Counted from the stretch's first letter, positions 27,226-37,325 are shown. The stretch is 64,000 nt of DNA from UBA7446 sp964014735 (GCA_964014735.1 CAXHBH010000005.1:1-64000), one strand, 5' to 3'. Notes: a model not told the origin generated them from the letters alone. Numbers and translations are program-made.

Positions 27226-27771
27226 TTATTTTGTCAATTCGTTACGTAAATACATTACATGTTGGGCAATCTGCCAGCGTTCGGTTGCATTTACCTGTCC
27301 TGCGTGTGAGCCCATGGAATTTTTTCCATACATCAACACGTGATAAATACTCCCATCTGTGATTTCTCTGTCGGCATAGCTAGGTATACCTAAAAACTTT
27401 TCGCGAGTCATCAAAATACCTTGACCGTTTCCTTTATCCCCGTGGCAGACAGCACAATAGACGCCGTACAATTCTTTTCCCTCAGCGCGATGTTCCGCCG
27501 TAATTGCTAATGGTGATTTCAGGTTTGCCTTTGCGGCTTCATACCCATCATTAGTGTCTGGATAATCGTAAGGTGCCCATCCGCGTGCAACAGAACCCTC
27601 AGCGGGAAGTTGCGCTTCAATACCATTATTAAATGCGTCAGATTCGGCATAGGTTTTATAACCTACCGACTCATACATATTTGGAAAATATTGGTAATTG
27701 GGCTTTGATGAATCAAAACAAGACACCAGCAACAATGAACTTAAAACGGCAAGGATGCTTACTTTTTTCAT
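27226..27771 (-). CDS. actE: Alternative complex III subunit ActE, monoheme cytochrome c lipoprotein
   Basis: A 181-residue periplasmic cytochrome. The signal peptide ends in a lipobox (LLVSC, Cys18), so it is lipid-anchored. The heme site is C106-A-V-C-H110, and a Met in 'YGKNSMGSHAGQV' is the likely sixth ligand. In characterised flavobacterial complexes ActE sits beside the pentaheme subunit and can pass electrons toward the oxidase. Its start overlaps the actD stop by 4 bp and its stop abuts actF. Confidence 0.95.
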   Translation of the reverse strand: MKKVSILAVLSSLLLVSCFDSSKPNYQYFPNMYESVGYKTYAESDAFNNGIEAQLPAEGSVARGWAPYDYPDTNDGYEAAKANLKSPLAITAEHRAEGKELYGVYCAVCHGDKGNGQGILMTREKFLGIPSYADREITDGSIYHVLMYGKNSMGSHAGQVNATERWQIAQHVMYLRNELTK

Positions 27772-28298
27772 GCGTCTTGATTTTTGTGAATACTAATCTC
27801 TATAGTGCCTGTTTTTTTTAACAGGTTAATTAATTCTTTCTCATCACCTGACAAGGCTACTTGCATTAAGAATTTGTCGTCAGTAGTTTCGGGCATAGGA
27901 TTTTCTGCTTTTTTGAACGGCCATAGTCGGCTGCGTAAATAGAATGTAATTACCATAAGGTGTGCGGCAAAAAATATCGTCATTTCAAATATTACAGGAA
28001 CAAAGGCAGGTAAGTTTTCCATAAACGAAAAACTGGGCTTACCTCCAATGTTCATCGGCCAGTCAACTATCATGATATAGTTAATCATGGTAATGGCAAC
28101 CGCAAATCCTAGGATACCGTAAATAAAGGCAGTAATAGCAAGGCGGGTGCTGGCCAGTCCCATAGCATGGTCAAGACCGTGCACGGGAAATGGTGTAAAC
28201 ACTTCTTCTATATGATATTTTGCTTTTCTTACGTCTTTAACAGCGTGTAAAAGCTTATCATCATCGTCATAAACGGCATGTACTATTTTACTACTCAT
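27768..28298 (-). CDS. actD: Alternative complex III subunit ActD (DUF3341)
   Basis: A 176-residue protein with a soluble N-terminal part (about residues 1-55) followed by two membrane helices (about 57-80 and 98-120), the family pattern for ActD. Motifs include 'VFTPFPVHGLDHAMGLASTRLA' and 'PAFVPVIFEMTIFFAAH'. ActD has no cofactor and helps hold the complex together. It overlaps actC by 8 bp and actE by 4 bp. Confidence 0.94.
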   Translation of the reverse strand: MSSKIVHAVYDDDDKLLHAVKDVRKAKYHIEEVFTPFPVHGLDHAMGLASTRLAITAFIYGILGFAVAITMINYIMIVDWPMNIGGKPSFSFMENLPAFVPVIFEMTIFFAAHLMVITFYLRSRLWPFKKAENPMPETTDDKFLMQVALSGDEKELINLLKKTGTIEISIHKNQDA

Positions 28299-29679
28299 GG
28301 TGGCTATGCGTGTTTTTATATTTATCTCCTGATGTTTTCAAAATTGATTTCACCTCGGCTTGTGCAATTACTGGGAACGTTCTAGCGTATAGTAAGAACA
28401 GCACAAAGAAGAAACCAATAGTTCCAATAAAGATCCCTATATCGTAAACTGTTGGTTCAAACATAGTCCAGGAAGATGGTAAATAGTCACGGTGTAACGA
28501 GGTTACAATGATTACAAAACGCTCAAACCACATTCCGATGTTTACCACAATTGAAATGATAAATGAGAACATTATACTGGTACGTAATTTTTTAAACCAC
28601 ATCAACTGTGGAGAGAATACGTTACAGGTCATCATGGCCCAATATGCCCACCAGTAAGGACCAGTTGCGCGGTTAAGGAATGCGTACTGTTCGTACTCCA
28701 CACCTGAATACCAAGCAATGAACAGCTCGGTTATGTAGGCAACCCCAACAATTGAACCCGTAATCATGATTACGATGTTCATCAATTCAATGTGTTGTCT
28801 TGTTATATAATTTTCTAAATGCGATACTTTACGCATAATAATCAACAAGGTGTTTACCATGGCAAAGCCTGAGAAAATCGCACCTGCAACAAAGTAAGGT
28901 GGGAAAATGGTAGTGTGCCATCCTGGAATAACAGAAGTTGCAAAGTCAAAAGATACTATAGTGTGAACAGAAAGAACTAACGGTGTGGCTAAGCCCGCTA
29001 ATACAAGAGAAACTTCTTCAAACCGTTGCCAGTCTTTTGCGCGACCACTCCAACCAAAACTTAATAAACCGTATATCTTTTTTTGAAAAGGTTTTACCGC
29101 TCTATCCCTAATCATTGCAAAGTCTGGTAGTAGCCCCGTCCACCAAAAGACAAGTGAAACAGATAAATAAGTAGAAATAGCAAACACGTCCCACAATAGT
29201 GGCGAGTTAAAGTTTACCCACAAAGATCCATATTGATTTGGAATGGGCAATACCCAGTATGCTAACCATGGTCTTCCCATGTGTATAATCGGGAATAATC
29301 CCGCTTGAATTACTGAGAAAATAGTCATGGCTTCCGCAGAACGATTAATAGCCATACGCCATTTTTGACGGAATAATAAAAGTACTGCAGATATCAGGGT
29401 TCCAGCATGTCCGATACCTACCCACCATACAAAGTTAGTAATATCCCAAGCCCAACCTACGGTTTTGTTTAATCCCCAAACGCCAATTCCAGTAGAAACG
29501 GTATAGATGATACAACCCAATCCCCAAATGAAGGCTAAAAGTGCAATAGCAAAAGCGATAAACCACTGCTTGTTGGGTGGATTTTCCACGGGCGCTGCAA
29601 TGTCAACCGTTACATCATGGTACGACTTTTCCCCTGTTACTAGGGGCTTTCTAATAGGTGCTTCGTAGTGACTAGCCAT
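28291..29679 (-). CDS. actC: Alternative complex III subunit ActC (NrfD-like membrane subunit)
   Basis: A 462-residue NrfD/PsrC-family membrane protein with about ten helices. It begins 'MASHYEAPIRKPLVTGEKSY' and contains 'VGIGHAGTLISAVLLLFRQKWR' and 'WALNRAT'-like loops typical of the family ('AFLNRATGPYWWAYW'). ActC is the main quinol-binding subunit and contacts the iron-sulfur subunit ActB. It lies 10 bp after the actB stop and overlaps actD. Its start context has no obvious ribosome-binding site, as for the other genes here. Confidence 0.95.
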   Translation of the reverse strand: MASHYEAPIRKPLVTGEKSYHDVTVDIAAPVENPPNKQWFIAFAIALLAFIWGLGCIIYTVSTGIGVWGLNKTVGWAWDITNFVWWVGIGHAGTLISAVLLLFRQKWRMAINRSAEAMTIFSVIQAGLFPIIHMGRPWLAYWVLPIPNQYGSLWVNFNSPLLWDVFAISTYLSVSLVFWWTGLLPDFAMIRDRAVKPFQKKIYGLLSFGWSGRAKDWQRFEEVSLVLAGLATPLVLSVHTIVSFDFATSVIPGWHTTIFPPYFVAGAIFSGFAMVNTLLIIMRKVSHLENYITRQHIELMNIVIMITGSIVGVAYITELFIAWYSGVEYEQYAFLNRATGPYWWAYWAMMTCNVFSPQLMWFKKLRTSIMFSFIISIVVNIGMWFERFVIIVTSLHRDYLPSSWTMFEPTVYDIGIFIGTIGFFFVLFLLYARTFPVIAQAEVKSILKTSGDKYKNTHSHHE

Positions 29680-29689
29680 AAATTGTTCC

Positions 29690-32600
29690 TTAGGTGTTTC
29701 GAATTTTTGTTTGATAAATTACATTGGGCTCCGTACCAATGCTTTCTAACAAATGATACATCCGCTTATCACTTTTTAACTTCGAAATTTCACTCTCTTT
29801 ATCGTTAATATCTCCAAATACCATTGCGCCTGATCCACATGCATTAGAGCAAGCACATTGCCAATCACTATCTTTAACTTCACGTCCCTCAAGTTTTGCA
29901 TCTAATATAGTTTTTTGGGTCATTTGAATACACATTGAACATTTTTCCATTACCCCCCTTGAACGAACCACTACGTCTGGATTTAGTACCATACGTCCTA
30001 GGTCATCGTTCATGTGGTAATCAAATTCGTCATTCTTATTGTATAAGAACCAGTTGAATCTACGTACTTTATAAGGGCAGTTATTTGCACAATAACGAGT
30101 CCCCACACATCTATTATATGTCATGTGGTTTTGGCCTTGTCGTCCGTGAGAACTTGCGGCGACCGGACAAACGGTTTCACAAGGTGCGTGATTGCAGTGT
30201 TGACACATAACCGGCTGGAAGGTTACTTGTGGATTTGCTGAAGGATCTTCCATTTTGTTAAAGGTAGACAGGGAATCTCCTAGTCCACTAATGTTTTCTA
30301 CCGTCTGTAAATCTCCCTCAAACGTATCTTGTGAAGAATAGTAGCGGTCTATACGCAACCAGTGCATATCACGTGACTTTCGGATTTCTTGCTTTCCAAC
30401 AACAGGAACGTTGTTTTCGGCATGACAAGCGATTACACAAGCGCCACAGCCTGTACAAGAATTTAAGTCAATAGATAAATTAAAGTGGTGGCCAATAGAG
30501 CGGTCAAAGGCTTGCCACATATCTGCTTCAGGAGAGGTTACGTCAATTTCCTCATGGTCACGAGACACTTGTGTCATCGCATTCCAATATTTTACGTCTT
30601 TGGTATTGAAAATTTCAAGGGTGGTTTCGCGAACAATCTCACCCCTACCCATAAGTGTATTTTGCAACTGAGTACAGGCAAATTCATGCATGTCACCAGT
30701 AGACGTCACGGTTATGGTCTGTACTGGATTGAAGTTCTGATACAGTGGATACGCATTAGTACCAACCTGCATTTCAGATTTCATTGCTGCTGTTTTTCCA
30801 TAACCCAGCGCTAGTCCTACAGTACCCACTGCTTGTCCAGGTTGTATAAGCACAGGTACTTTTAAAACAATATTGTTGAGTTTGATTTCAGCTATACTGC
30901 CGTCAAGCGCACCATCTGACTGGTTAACGTTCTCTAATCCAAGTGCTTCTGCATCAACTTTAGAAACAGTTAAATAGTTATCCCAGGTAACACGAGAAAT
31001 AGGATCTGGAAATTCTTGCAGCCAAGGATTGTTAGCTTGTTGACCATCACCAATTCCTGTTTTGGTGTAAAGATGTAATTCCAATCCTGCTTTAGATTTG
31101 GCACGGACAAGGCGTTGCATTAACGCATCTACATTGTCGCGGTAAACTAAACGATCACTAACAGCGTTTACATGAAATCCGTCGTGAAGGGCTTCATTAA
31201 AAGAAGCGCCTTTTAAAATATTCGCTTTCCAGTAAGCCTTGATTGCATCATCATAACTTTGTGTGCTGCCACTTAATTTTAGTAATAAGTCTTGAAATTG
31301 TTTGGTGTCAAAAAGTGGACGAATCGTAGGCTGCATCAATGCATAGTGACCCATTTTCATTTCAACATCGCCCCATGATTCTAAATAATGAGGTGATGGT
31401 GCTACCCATTGGCATTGGACTGCAGTCTCATCATTTTTCATACTAAAGGTCAAGGATAAATCTACTTTTTTGAGCCCAGCAATGAAAGCGTCTGCATTTG
31501 GCAGTGTGTATGCAGGATTAACCCCTGTCATAATCACACCCTTTACTTTTCCGCTATTAAGGTCGTTAACCAACTGATTTATTTGACTTGCATCACCTTG
31601 GCGAAGGGAGGTGTTTTGTCTTACATCCATCACTTGAGAACCCAATAATTCGTTAATGGCCAATGCAGCGCGTTGGGCATCCTCATTTTGTAAGCCTGTA
31701 ACCACTACAGCTCCTTTGCCAGCTGCTTTTAAGGCTACAGCAACCTCAGACACTTTTGCTTTTAATGCCTTTGATAGTGATGTCGGGTAAGCTTTTTGGG
31801 TCAATGCGCCATAAAGTGCCGCCAATACAAATTGATGTTCAATCGCAGTAGTGGGTATGCGAAAATCAGCATTGGCGCCAGACAAGGTCATGTTAGACTC
31901 AAACTGATAGTGCTTGGACATCTTTGCCTTACCCTTTTTGCCTTTAGGTACTCGGGTTTTGGCATATCCAGTATCATATCCGCCACCTTGCCAGTCTCCA
32001 AGGAAGTCAGCATCAATTGAAACAATACAACTCGCCTTGCTAAAATCGTAGCTTGGAAGTGCGCGTTTGCCATATGCTTTTTCAAATGCATTGAGTGCTG
32101 CTGTTTCAGAAATTGCATCATATACATGATGACTTATATTAGAAAATTTGGCTTGAAAATCTTTGATGATTTGATTTGTTGTGGGGCTTGCTAAGGAAGG
32201 TGTGATTAAAGCAACTTCTTCACCCTTTTCGGCTAATGTCATTAATTGCTGAACAACATTTGCCTCAAGTGTATCCCAACTTACATCAACACCTGCTTGT
32301 TTTGGTCCCTGCAAACGCATACTGTCATACAGCGACAATACAGATGCTTGTACCCGTGCATTTCCACAATTATTGACAGGGGCATCTGTATTATTTTCAA
32401 TTTTTATTGGGCGTCCTTCGCGCGTTTTTACAAGAATACTAGCTGTGTCAAAACCATCAATCATTGTTGTCGCGTAATAATTTGCAACACCTGGAATAAT
32501 TTGTTCTGGCTGTACTACATAAGGAATAGAAGTATTGATTGGGCCCTCACATGCTGCCAATGTCGCTGCAGCAGTACTAAAGCCCATATATTTTAGGAAG

Positions 32601-32755
32601 TCGCGACGAGAAGTATCGCTTTCTGACAATTCAGTGTTGCCCAAAAGGTCTTCAGGAAGTTTTTGAACAAACTCCTTTTGAGCCAAATCCTCAGTCAAAG
32701 TTGACTGGTCGTTTAACTCTGCTTCGCTTTTCCAGTATTTTTTTTGATCGGGCAT
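29690..32755 (-). CDS. actB: Alternative complex III subunit ActB (molybdopterin-like plus iron-sulfur domains)
   Basis: A 1021-residue fused periplasmic protein. Near the N-terminus the sequence SDTSRRDFLKYMGF (R50-R51) is a Tat-type motif, followed by a lipobox-like cysteine at 69 (LAACEG). Residues about 70-740 resemble a molybdoenzyme large subunit that in ActB has lost its cofactor. From C767 (NSCTGCGACVIACH) a ferredoxin-type domain follows, with 'VMCQHCNHAPCETVCP', 'RCVGTRYCANNCPY' and 'EKCSMC ... CACSNACG', enough cysteines for four iron-sulfur clusters. It receives electrons from quinol at ActC and passes them to the hemes of ActA. Confidence 0.96.
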   Translation of the reverse strand: MPDQKKYWKSEAELNDQSTLTEDLAQKEFVQKLPEDLLGNTELSESDTSRRDFLKYMGFSTAAATLAACEGPINTSIPYVVQPEQIIPGVANYYATTMIDGFDTASILVKTREGRPIKIENNTDAPVNNCGNARVQASVLSLYDSMRLQGPKQAGVDVSWDTLEANVVQQLMTLAEKGEEVALITPSLASPTTNQIIKDFQAKFSNISHHVYDAISETAALNAFEKAYGKRALPSYDFSKASCIVSIDADFLGDWQGGGYDTGYAKTRVPKGKKGKAKMSKHYQFESNMTLSGANADFRIPTTAIEHQFVLAALYGALTQKAYPTSLSKALKAKVSEVAVALKAAGKGAVVVTGLQNEDAQRAALAINELLGSQVMDVRQNTSLRQGDASQINQLVNDLNSGKVKGVIMTGVNPAYTLPNADAFIAGLKKVDLSLTFSMKNDETAVQCQWVAPSPHYLESWGDVEMKMGHYALMQPTIRPLFDTKQFQDLLLKLSGSTQSYDDAIKAYWKANILKGASFNEALHDGFHVNAVSDRLVYRDNVDALMQRLVRAKSKAGLELHLYTKTGIGDGQQANNPWLQEFPDPISRVTWDNYLTVSKVDAEALGLENVNQSDGALDGSIAEIKLNNIVLKVPVLIQPGQAVGTVGLALGYGKTAAMKSEMQVGTNAYPLYQNFNPVQTITVTSTGDMHEFACTQLQNTLMGRGEIVRETTLEIFNTKDVKYWNAMTQVSRDHEEIDVTSPEADMWQAFDRSIGHHFNLSIDLNSCTGCGACVIACHAENNVPVVGKQEIRKSRDMHWLRIDRYYSSQDTFEGDLQTVENISGLGDSLSTFNKMEDPSANPQVTFQPVMCQHCNHAPCETVCPVAASSHGRQGQNHMTYNRCVGTRYCANNCPYKVRRFNWFLYNKNDEFDYHMNDDLGRMVLNPDVVVRSRGVMEKCSMCIQMTQKTILDAKLEGREVKDSDWQCACSNACGSGAMVFGDINDKESEISKLKSDKRMYHLLESIGTEPNVIYQTKIRNT

Positions 32756-32765
32756 ATATTAATTC

Positions 32766-34031
32766 TTAATAATGACACTTTCCACACTCCAATCCACCCA
32801 TTTGGGCAGCGGTTAGTTTTTCTACTCCGTATTTTTTCGACAATTCCTCATGGATCTTGGTATAGTAACCATTGTCTTTCACATTTATGTTTGTCTCACG
32901 GTGACAGTTGATACACCATCCCATGGTGAGCGACGAGTGCTGATACATGATTTCCATTTCTTCAACTGGACCATGACATTTCTGACAGTCGATACCAGCA
33001 ACAGAAACGTGTTGTGCGTGATTGAAATAAACAAAATCAGGTAGGTTGTGAATACGAACCCACTTGACCGGCTGTGATTCACCAGTATAACTTTGTGTTG
33101 ACTCGTCCCAACCAACAGCTTTATATAGCTTTTTGATTTCGTTGGTATAAAATTCTTTGGTGTATCCTTTTTCTAAATCTTCCTCACCATTGTATTCTGC
33201 AATATTCATGTGACAGTTCATACACACATTAAGTGACGGAATGCCAGAATGTTTGGAAACACGCGCTGAAGAGTGACAATATTTACACTCAATCTGGTTA
33301 TCTCCTGAGTGAATTTTGTGAGAATAATGAATCGGCTGTATGGGCATATATCCTTGGTCAATCCCTATTTGCATCAAATAGCTGTAACCAACATAGGCGC
33401 TTGAAAGCAACAAGAATATAACACTTACAAATACCAAAAATGGGTTTTGCGCATAGGCTTTCCAAATAGGTTTGCGTTTTCTTTTTACTTTCTTAACAAT
33501 TTCTATCCCGTTGGCCGTAGCGATTTTATTTAGTGTTTTGTTAACCAAAAACAGCATGGTCACCAAGGCAGCCAAAACCAACATCAATACCGCTAAGATC
33601 AAATCGTTGGTAAAACCACCACCTGACTCAGCAGGAGCCACAGCAGACATGGCTGGTGCAGCTGGTGCAGGAGGCGTGTAGTCGGTGTAAGCTAAAATAT
33701 TATCAATATCCTCGTTAGAAAGTTGTGGAAACGAGGTCATAACAGAACCATTGTACTCTTCATAAATGGCAACCGCTTGGGCATCGCCAGACTTTACCAT
33801 GGCAGTCGAATTCTTAATCCAACTGTAAAGCCATTCTTTGTCATACTTGGCAGATACACCGGCTAGGGCAGGACCCACAGCACGTTTCTTGAGTTTGTGA
33901 CAAGCAGCACAGTTGGCGTTGAATAAAGATTTTCCCTTTTGGATATCAGGCTCTTGAGCGTTTACAGCTAAGCTGAAGCAGAGCGTTAGAAGCAGTAATG
34001 GAAGGTGAGCTAAAAAGCTATCCTTGTACAT
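32766..34031 (-). CDS. actA: Alternative complex III subunit ActA, hexaheme cytochrome c with N-terminal monoheme domain
   Basis: A 421-residue membrane-anchored multiheme cytochrome. After a signal peptide, a class I cytochrome c domain carries CAACH at 41-45. A Pro/Ala-rich linker, a helix at about 143-165 and another at about 197-220 follow, then a pentaheme domain with CKYCH (249-253), CMNCH (270-274), CQKCH (349-353), CINCH (373-377) and CGKCH (416-420). ActA normally contributes the five-heme wire; the extra N-terminal monoheme domain on a flexible linker could shuttle electrons to the oxidase CuA site. It is the first gene of the act-cox operon, with a -7 box at 34077-34084. Confidence 0.95.
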   Translation of the reverse strand: MYKDSFLAHLPLLLLTLCFSLAVNAQEPDIQKGKSLFNANCAACHKLKKRAVGPALAGVSAKYDKEWLYSWIKNSTAMVKSGDAQAVAIYEEYNGSVMTSFPQLSNEDIDNILAYTDYTPPAPAAPAMSAVAPAESGGGFTNDLILAVLMLVLAALVTMLFLVNKTLNKIATANGIEIVKKVKRKRKPIWKAYAQNPFLVFVSVIFLLLSSAYVGYSYLMQIGIDQGYMPIQPIHYSHKIHSGDNQIECKYCHSSARVSKHSGIPSLNVCMNCHMNIAEYNGEEDLEKGYTKEFYTNEIKKLYKAVGWDESTQSYTGESQPVKWVRIHNLPDFVYFNHAQHVSVAGIDCQKCHGPVEEMEIMYQHSSLTMGWCINCHRETNINVKDNGYYTKIHEELSKKYGVEKLTAAQMGGLECGKCHY

Positions 34032-34076
34032 ACGGGGTTAATTGTTGGTTAATTCAAACATTTAAATACCTGTTGA

Positions 34077-34084
34077 CAAAATTA
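34077..34084 (-). promoter_or_regulatory. Candidate -7 box of the act-cox respiratory operon
   Basis: TAATTTTG on the minus strand fits TAnnTTTG exactly and lies about 45 bases before the actA ATG. A T-rich stretch about 18 bp upstream may serve as a weak -33 element. The rest of 34032-34258 is AT-rich and I see no other gene or strong structure in it; the divergent SPOR gene must also be expressed from this region. Confidence 0.45.
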
Positions 34085-34258
34085 CGACACAGACCTCATT
34101 TTAAAAACTACATATCTATCAAAGTTTTAATTTATATTCTGTCTAAATAATGTTTTATATTACTGATATTCAATTATTTATGTATGATAATGTTTAGCGT
34201 CTGCTTAACAAAAAATAATTTAAATAATGGTGTATTTTAGCGTAAAATAAAATACAAC

Positions 34259-34630
34259 ATGCGCCCACAAACAACCTGTTTTGTTTTTTGTGTTTTGATT
34301 AACTGTACCTGCCTTATAGGGCAGCAAGCACAAACGCAACTACGAGCACCACAGAAATTAGACAGCTTACTGCAAAAAAAAATAGCCTTAGACCGTTTGA
34401 ATGCAGCCAAAAAACAATTTACGATTCAATTATTTTATGGTGATTTTGAAGCAACTACAGCAGAGTTAGCACGTTTTGAAAGCTTGTTCCCAGACAAAAT
34501 AGCACAGTTGATTTTCGAAACACCCAACTACAAGATACGTGTAGGGAATTTTACCACAGAGCGTGAAGCTTTGGCCGAATTGGTAAAAGTGAAACGGAGA
34601 TTTCGATCGGCTTTTGTACTAAAGCCTTAA
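34259..34630 (+). CDS. Small exported SPOR-domain protein
   Basis: A 123-residue protein with an N-terminal signal sequence (about residues 1-22) and a SPOR domain at about 52-123, seen in 'FTIQLFYGDFEATTAELARFESLFP' and 'NYKIRVGNFTTEREALAELVKVKRRFRSAFVL'. SPOR domains bind peptidoglycan lacking stem peptides, so the protein is likely periplasmic and envelope-associated. It stands alone on the plus strand between two minus-strand operons and converges with infB, the stops being 1 bp apart. Its specific role is unknown. Confidence 0.87.
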   Translation: MRPQTTCFVFCVLINCTCLIGQQAQTQLRAPQKLDSLLQKKIALDRLNAAKKQFTIQLFYGDFEATTAELARFESLFPDKIAQLIFETPNYKIRVGNFTTEREALAELVKVKRRFRSAFVLKP

Positions 34631-34631
34631 G

Positions 34632-37289
34632 TTATTTGAGTGTTTTTTTTATGGCTACTTGTTCATAGCACTCTATAACATCACCTTCCTTGATGTCGTT
34701 ATATCCTTTTATTTGAAGACCACAATCATAGCCTTTGGTAACTTCTTTCACGTCGTCTTTAAAGCGCTTAAGAGATTCCAATTCACCCGTGTGAACAACA
34801 ACCCCTTCACGGATAATACGAATGCCTGAGTTACGGATGATTTTACCGTCTGAAACCATACAGCCGGCAATGGTACCCACCTTTGATATTTTGAAGGTTT
34901 CTCTAATTTCAGCATTACCCCTAATTTCTTCTTTAAACTCAGGAGATAGCATACCTTCCATAGCATCCTTAAGGTCATTAATAGCATCATAAATAATAGA
35001 ATAGCTTCGAATGTCGATTTCCTCTTTTTCAGCCAACTGACGTGCAGTTCCCATGGGTCGCACATTGAAGCCAATAACAATCGCATCGGAAGCGGAAGCC
35101 AACAATACGTCTGATTCCGTTATGGCGCCAACGCCTTTGTGAATGATATTAACTTGAATTTCTTCATTAGAAAGCTTATGGAAAGAGTCAGTTAATGCCT
35201 CAACAGAACCATCCACATCTCCTTTAAGGATAATGTTCAATTCTTTGAAGTCACCCAATGCGATTCGTCTTCCAATTTCATCAAGTGTAATATGTCGTTG
35301 TGTTCTTACCGATTGCTCACGAACCAATTGGGTTCGTTTTGCGGCAATTTGCTTGGCTTCTCTTTCGTCACCATAGATATTAAAGCGGTCTCCAGCTTGT
35401 GGTGCACCGTCAAGGCCTAAAATGGAAACGGGAGTAGAGGGGCCAGCTAATTCTAGCTCTTTACCGTGCTCATTATGCATTGCTTTGACTTTACCACTGT
35501 GGCGTCCAGCCAAAATATAATCTCCAACAACAAGCGTACCAGATTGTACTAATATGGTAGATACATATCCCCTACCCTTGTCTAAAAATGCTTCAACGAC
35601 AGTTCCTTGAGCTGCCTTATCTGGATTTGCTTTTAGCTCTAATAGTTCTGCTTCTAACAATACTTTCTCTAAAAGTTCCTCAACACCTTGACCCGTCTTG
35701 GCAGAGATATCTTGGGATTGAATTTTTCCACCCCAGTCTTCAACCAATAAATTCATTCCTGCCAAACTTTCTTTGATTTTTTCAGGGTTGGCGGTTGGTA
35801 AATCCATTTTATTAATGGCAAATACAATTGGTACCGAAGCCGCCTGTGCATGGCTGATGGCCTCTTTAGTTTGTGGCTTAATATCATCGTCAGCAGCCAC
35901 TACAATAATGACTAAGTCGGTTACTTGTGTTCCTCGTGCTCGCATGGCGGTAAAGGCCTCGTGACCAGGTGTGTCTAAGAATGTAATAGTTAGCCCGTTT
36001 TTCACTTTTACACTGTAGGCGCCAATATGCTGCGTAATTCCTCCCGACTCTCCTTGAATTACGTTAGCATTCCGTACATAATCCAATAGCGATGTTTTCC
36101 CGTGGTCAACATGTCCCATGACCGTAACTATAGGTGCGCGGTGTTTTAGATCTTCCGGTTTGTCTTCAACAATCTCAACTGCCTCTTCAATATCAGATGT
36201 TACAAATTCCACTTCAAAACCAAATTCTTCGGCTACAACAGAAAGTGTTTCTGCATCTAAACGCTGGTTCATGGTAACCATAATACCTAAAGACATACAA
36301 GCCGAGATAATTTGCGTAGAGCTTATATCCATCATGGTTGCAACCTCTCCAACAGTAACAAATTCTGTGACCTTAAGTATTTTACTTTCAGCTTCTTGTA
36401 GCGCTTCTTCTTCCTCAGATTTTTGACGGTGAGAGTCACGCTTTTCCCGACGGTATTTGGCTCCTTTTGATTTCGAAGTATTTCCTTGCAGCTTTTCAAG
36501 TGTCTCGCGGATTTGTTTTTGGATTTCTTCTTCGGTAGGTTCTTCTTTTGTTACAGCTGGGCGTTGCTGTTTATTGCTGCGTTTATTGGGCTTAAGATTT
36601 CCAGGACCCATATCTTTTGTGATACGTTTTCTACGTCGCTTATTGCTTTCACCTTCAACCGAATTTTTTTGTTCTGGTTTTTTAAACTTTGTTAAATCTA
36701 TTTTTTTACCCGCCGATTTTAAACCACTTAACTTTTTGTATTGGGTTTCAATCTTACTTAAATTTTCAGATGTTGCTTCTACAGACGCTTCTTCCTTAGT
36801 GGGCGTTACTGCCTTTGCAGGCGCTTCCTCTTTAGCAACAACAGCAGGTACTGAATCCTCTTTTGATTCCACTGCTGCTTTTACTGCTAGGTCTGTTTCT
36901 TTTGACACTAATTCTTTAGGCGCTTTGGGAGGCTTAGGGTCTAAATCAATTTTACCTAAAGGCTTTAAGCCGATAAAATTTGCTTGGGCTTTGACTACGT
37001 TTGTTGGATTAGAAGGCTCAGGGGGAGTTACTTCTTCCTTTTGTGCCTGTTCGCGAATGGCTTCTTTTTCTTTGCGTTTTTCTTCGAATACTTCGTGAGA
37101 AGCTTCTTTTTTGGAGCGATCCGTTTGGAATGCGTCTAAAAGAAGTTCATACTCCTGATGCGATATTTTTGCTGTTGGGCGTGCTTCTACCGAAAATCCT
37201 TTCTCGGATAGATGTTCCACTGCACGATCCAACGATATATTTAGCTCGCGGAGTACTTTGTTAATTCGAATTGTTTTTAAATCTGCCAT
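34632..37289 (-). CDS. infB: Translation initiation factor IF-2
   Basis: An 885-residue GTPase that places initiator tRNA on the ribosome. The N-terminal IF2_N motif is 'IRINKVLRELNISLDRAVEHL', followed by a long Lys/Glu/Ala-rich linker up to about residue 300. The G domain starts near residue 387 with 'GHVDHGKTSLLDYVR', 'DTPGHEAFTAMRARG', 'AINKMDLP' and 'SAKTGQG'. The C-terminal domains end 'NDIKEGDVIECYEQVAIKKTL'. It follows nusA by 36 bp in the conserved rimP-nusA-infB order. Confidence 0.97.
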   Translation of the reverse strand: MADLKTIRINKVLRELNISLDRAVEHLSEKGFSVEARPTAKISHQEYELLLDAFQTDRSKKEASHEVFEEKRKEKEAIREQAQKEEVTPPEPSNPTNVVKAQANFIGLKPLGKIDLDPKPPKAPKELVSKETDLAVKAAVESKEDSVPAVVAKEEAPAKAVTPTKEEASVEATSENLSKIETQYKKLSGLKSAGKKIDLTKFKKPEQKNSVEGESNKRRRKRITKDMGPGNLKPNKRSNKQQRPAVTKEEPTEEEIQKQIRETLEKLQGNTSKSKGAKYRREKRDSHRQKSEEEEALQEAESKILKVTEFVTVGEVATMMDISSTQIISACMSLGIMVTMNQRLDAETLSVVAEEFGFEVEFVTSDIEEAVEIVEDKPEDLKHRAPIVTVMGHVDHGKTSLLDYVRNANVIQGESGGITQHIGAYSVKVKNGLTITFLDTPGHEAFTAMRARGTQVTDLVIIVVAADDDIKPQTKEAISHAQAASVPIVFAINKMDLPTANPEKIKESLAGMNLLVEDWGGKIQSQDISAKTGQGVEELLEKVLLEAELLELKANPDKAAQGTVVEAFLDKGRGYVSTILVQSGTLVVGDYILAGRHSGKVKAMHNEHGKELELAGPSTPVSILGLDGAPQAGDRFNIYGDEREAKQIAAKRTQLVREQSVRTQRHITLDEIGRRIALGDFKELNIILKGDVDGSVEALTDSFHKLSNEEIQVNIIHKGVGAITESDVLLASASDAIVIGFNVRPMGTARQLAEKEEIDIRSYSIIYDAINDLKDAMEGMLSPEFKEEIRGNAEIRETFKISKVGTIAGCMVSDGKIIRNSGIRIIREGVVVHTGELESLKRFKDDVKEVTKGYDCGLQIKGYNDIKEGDVIECYEQVAIKKTLK

Positions 37290-37325
37290 ATATTCTTTTA
37301 CGCAATAAAAAATTGCTTGATTTAA

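Noticed and set aside
36457..37098. A 213-residue open frame on the plus strand within infB
   Set aside because: It is antisense to the linker of IF-2, whose repetitive Lys/Glu/Ala codons keep the opposite frame open. Its Ser/Phe-rich product has no recognisable domain.
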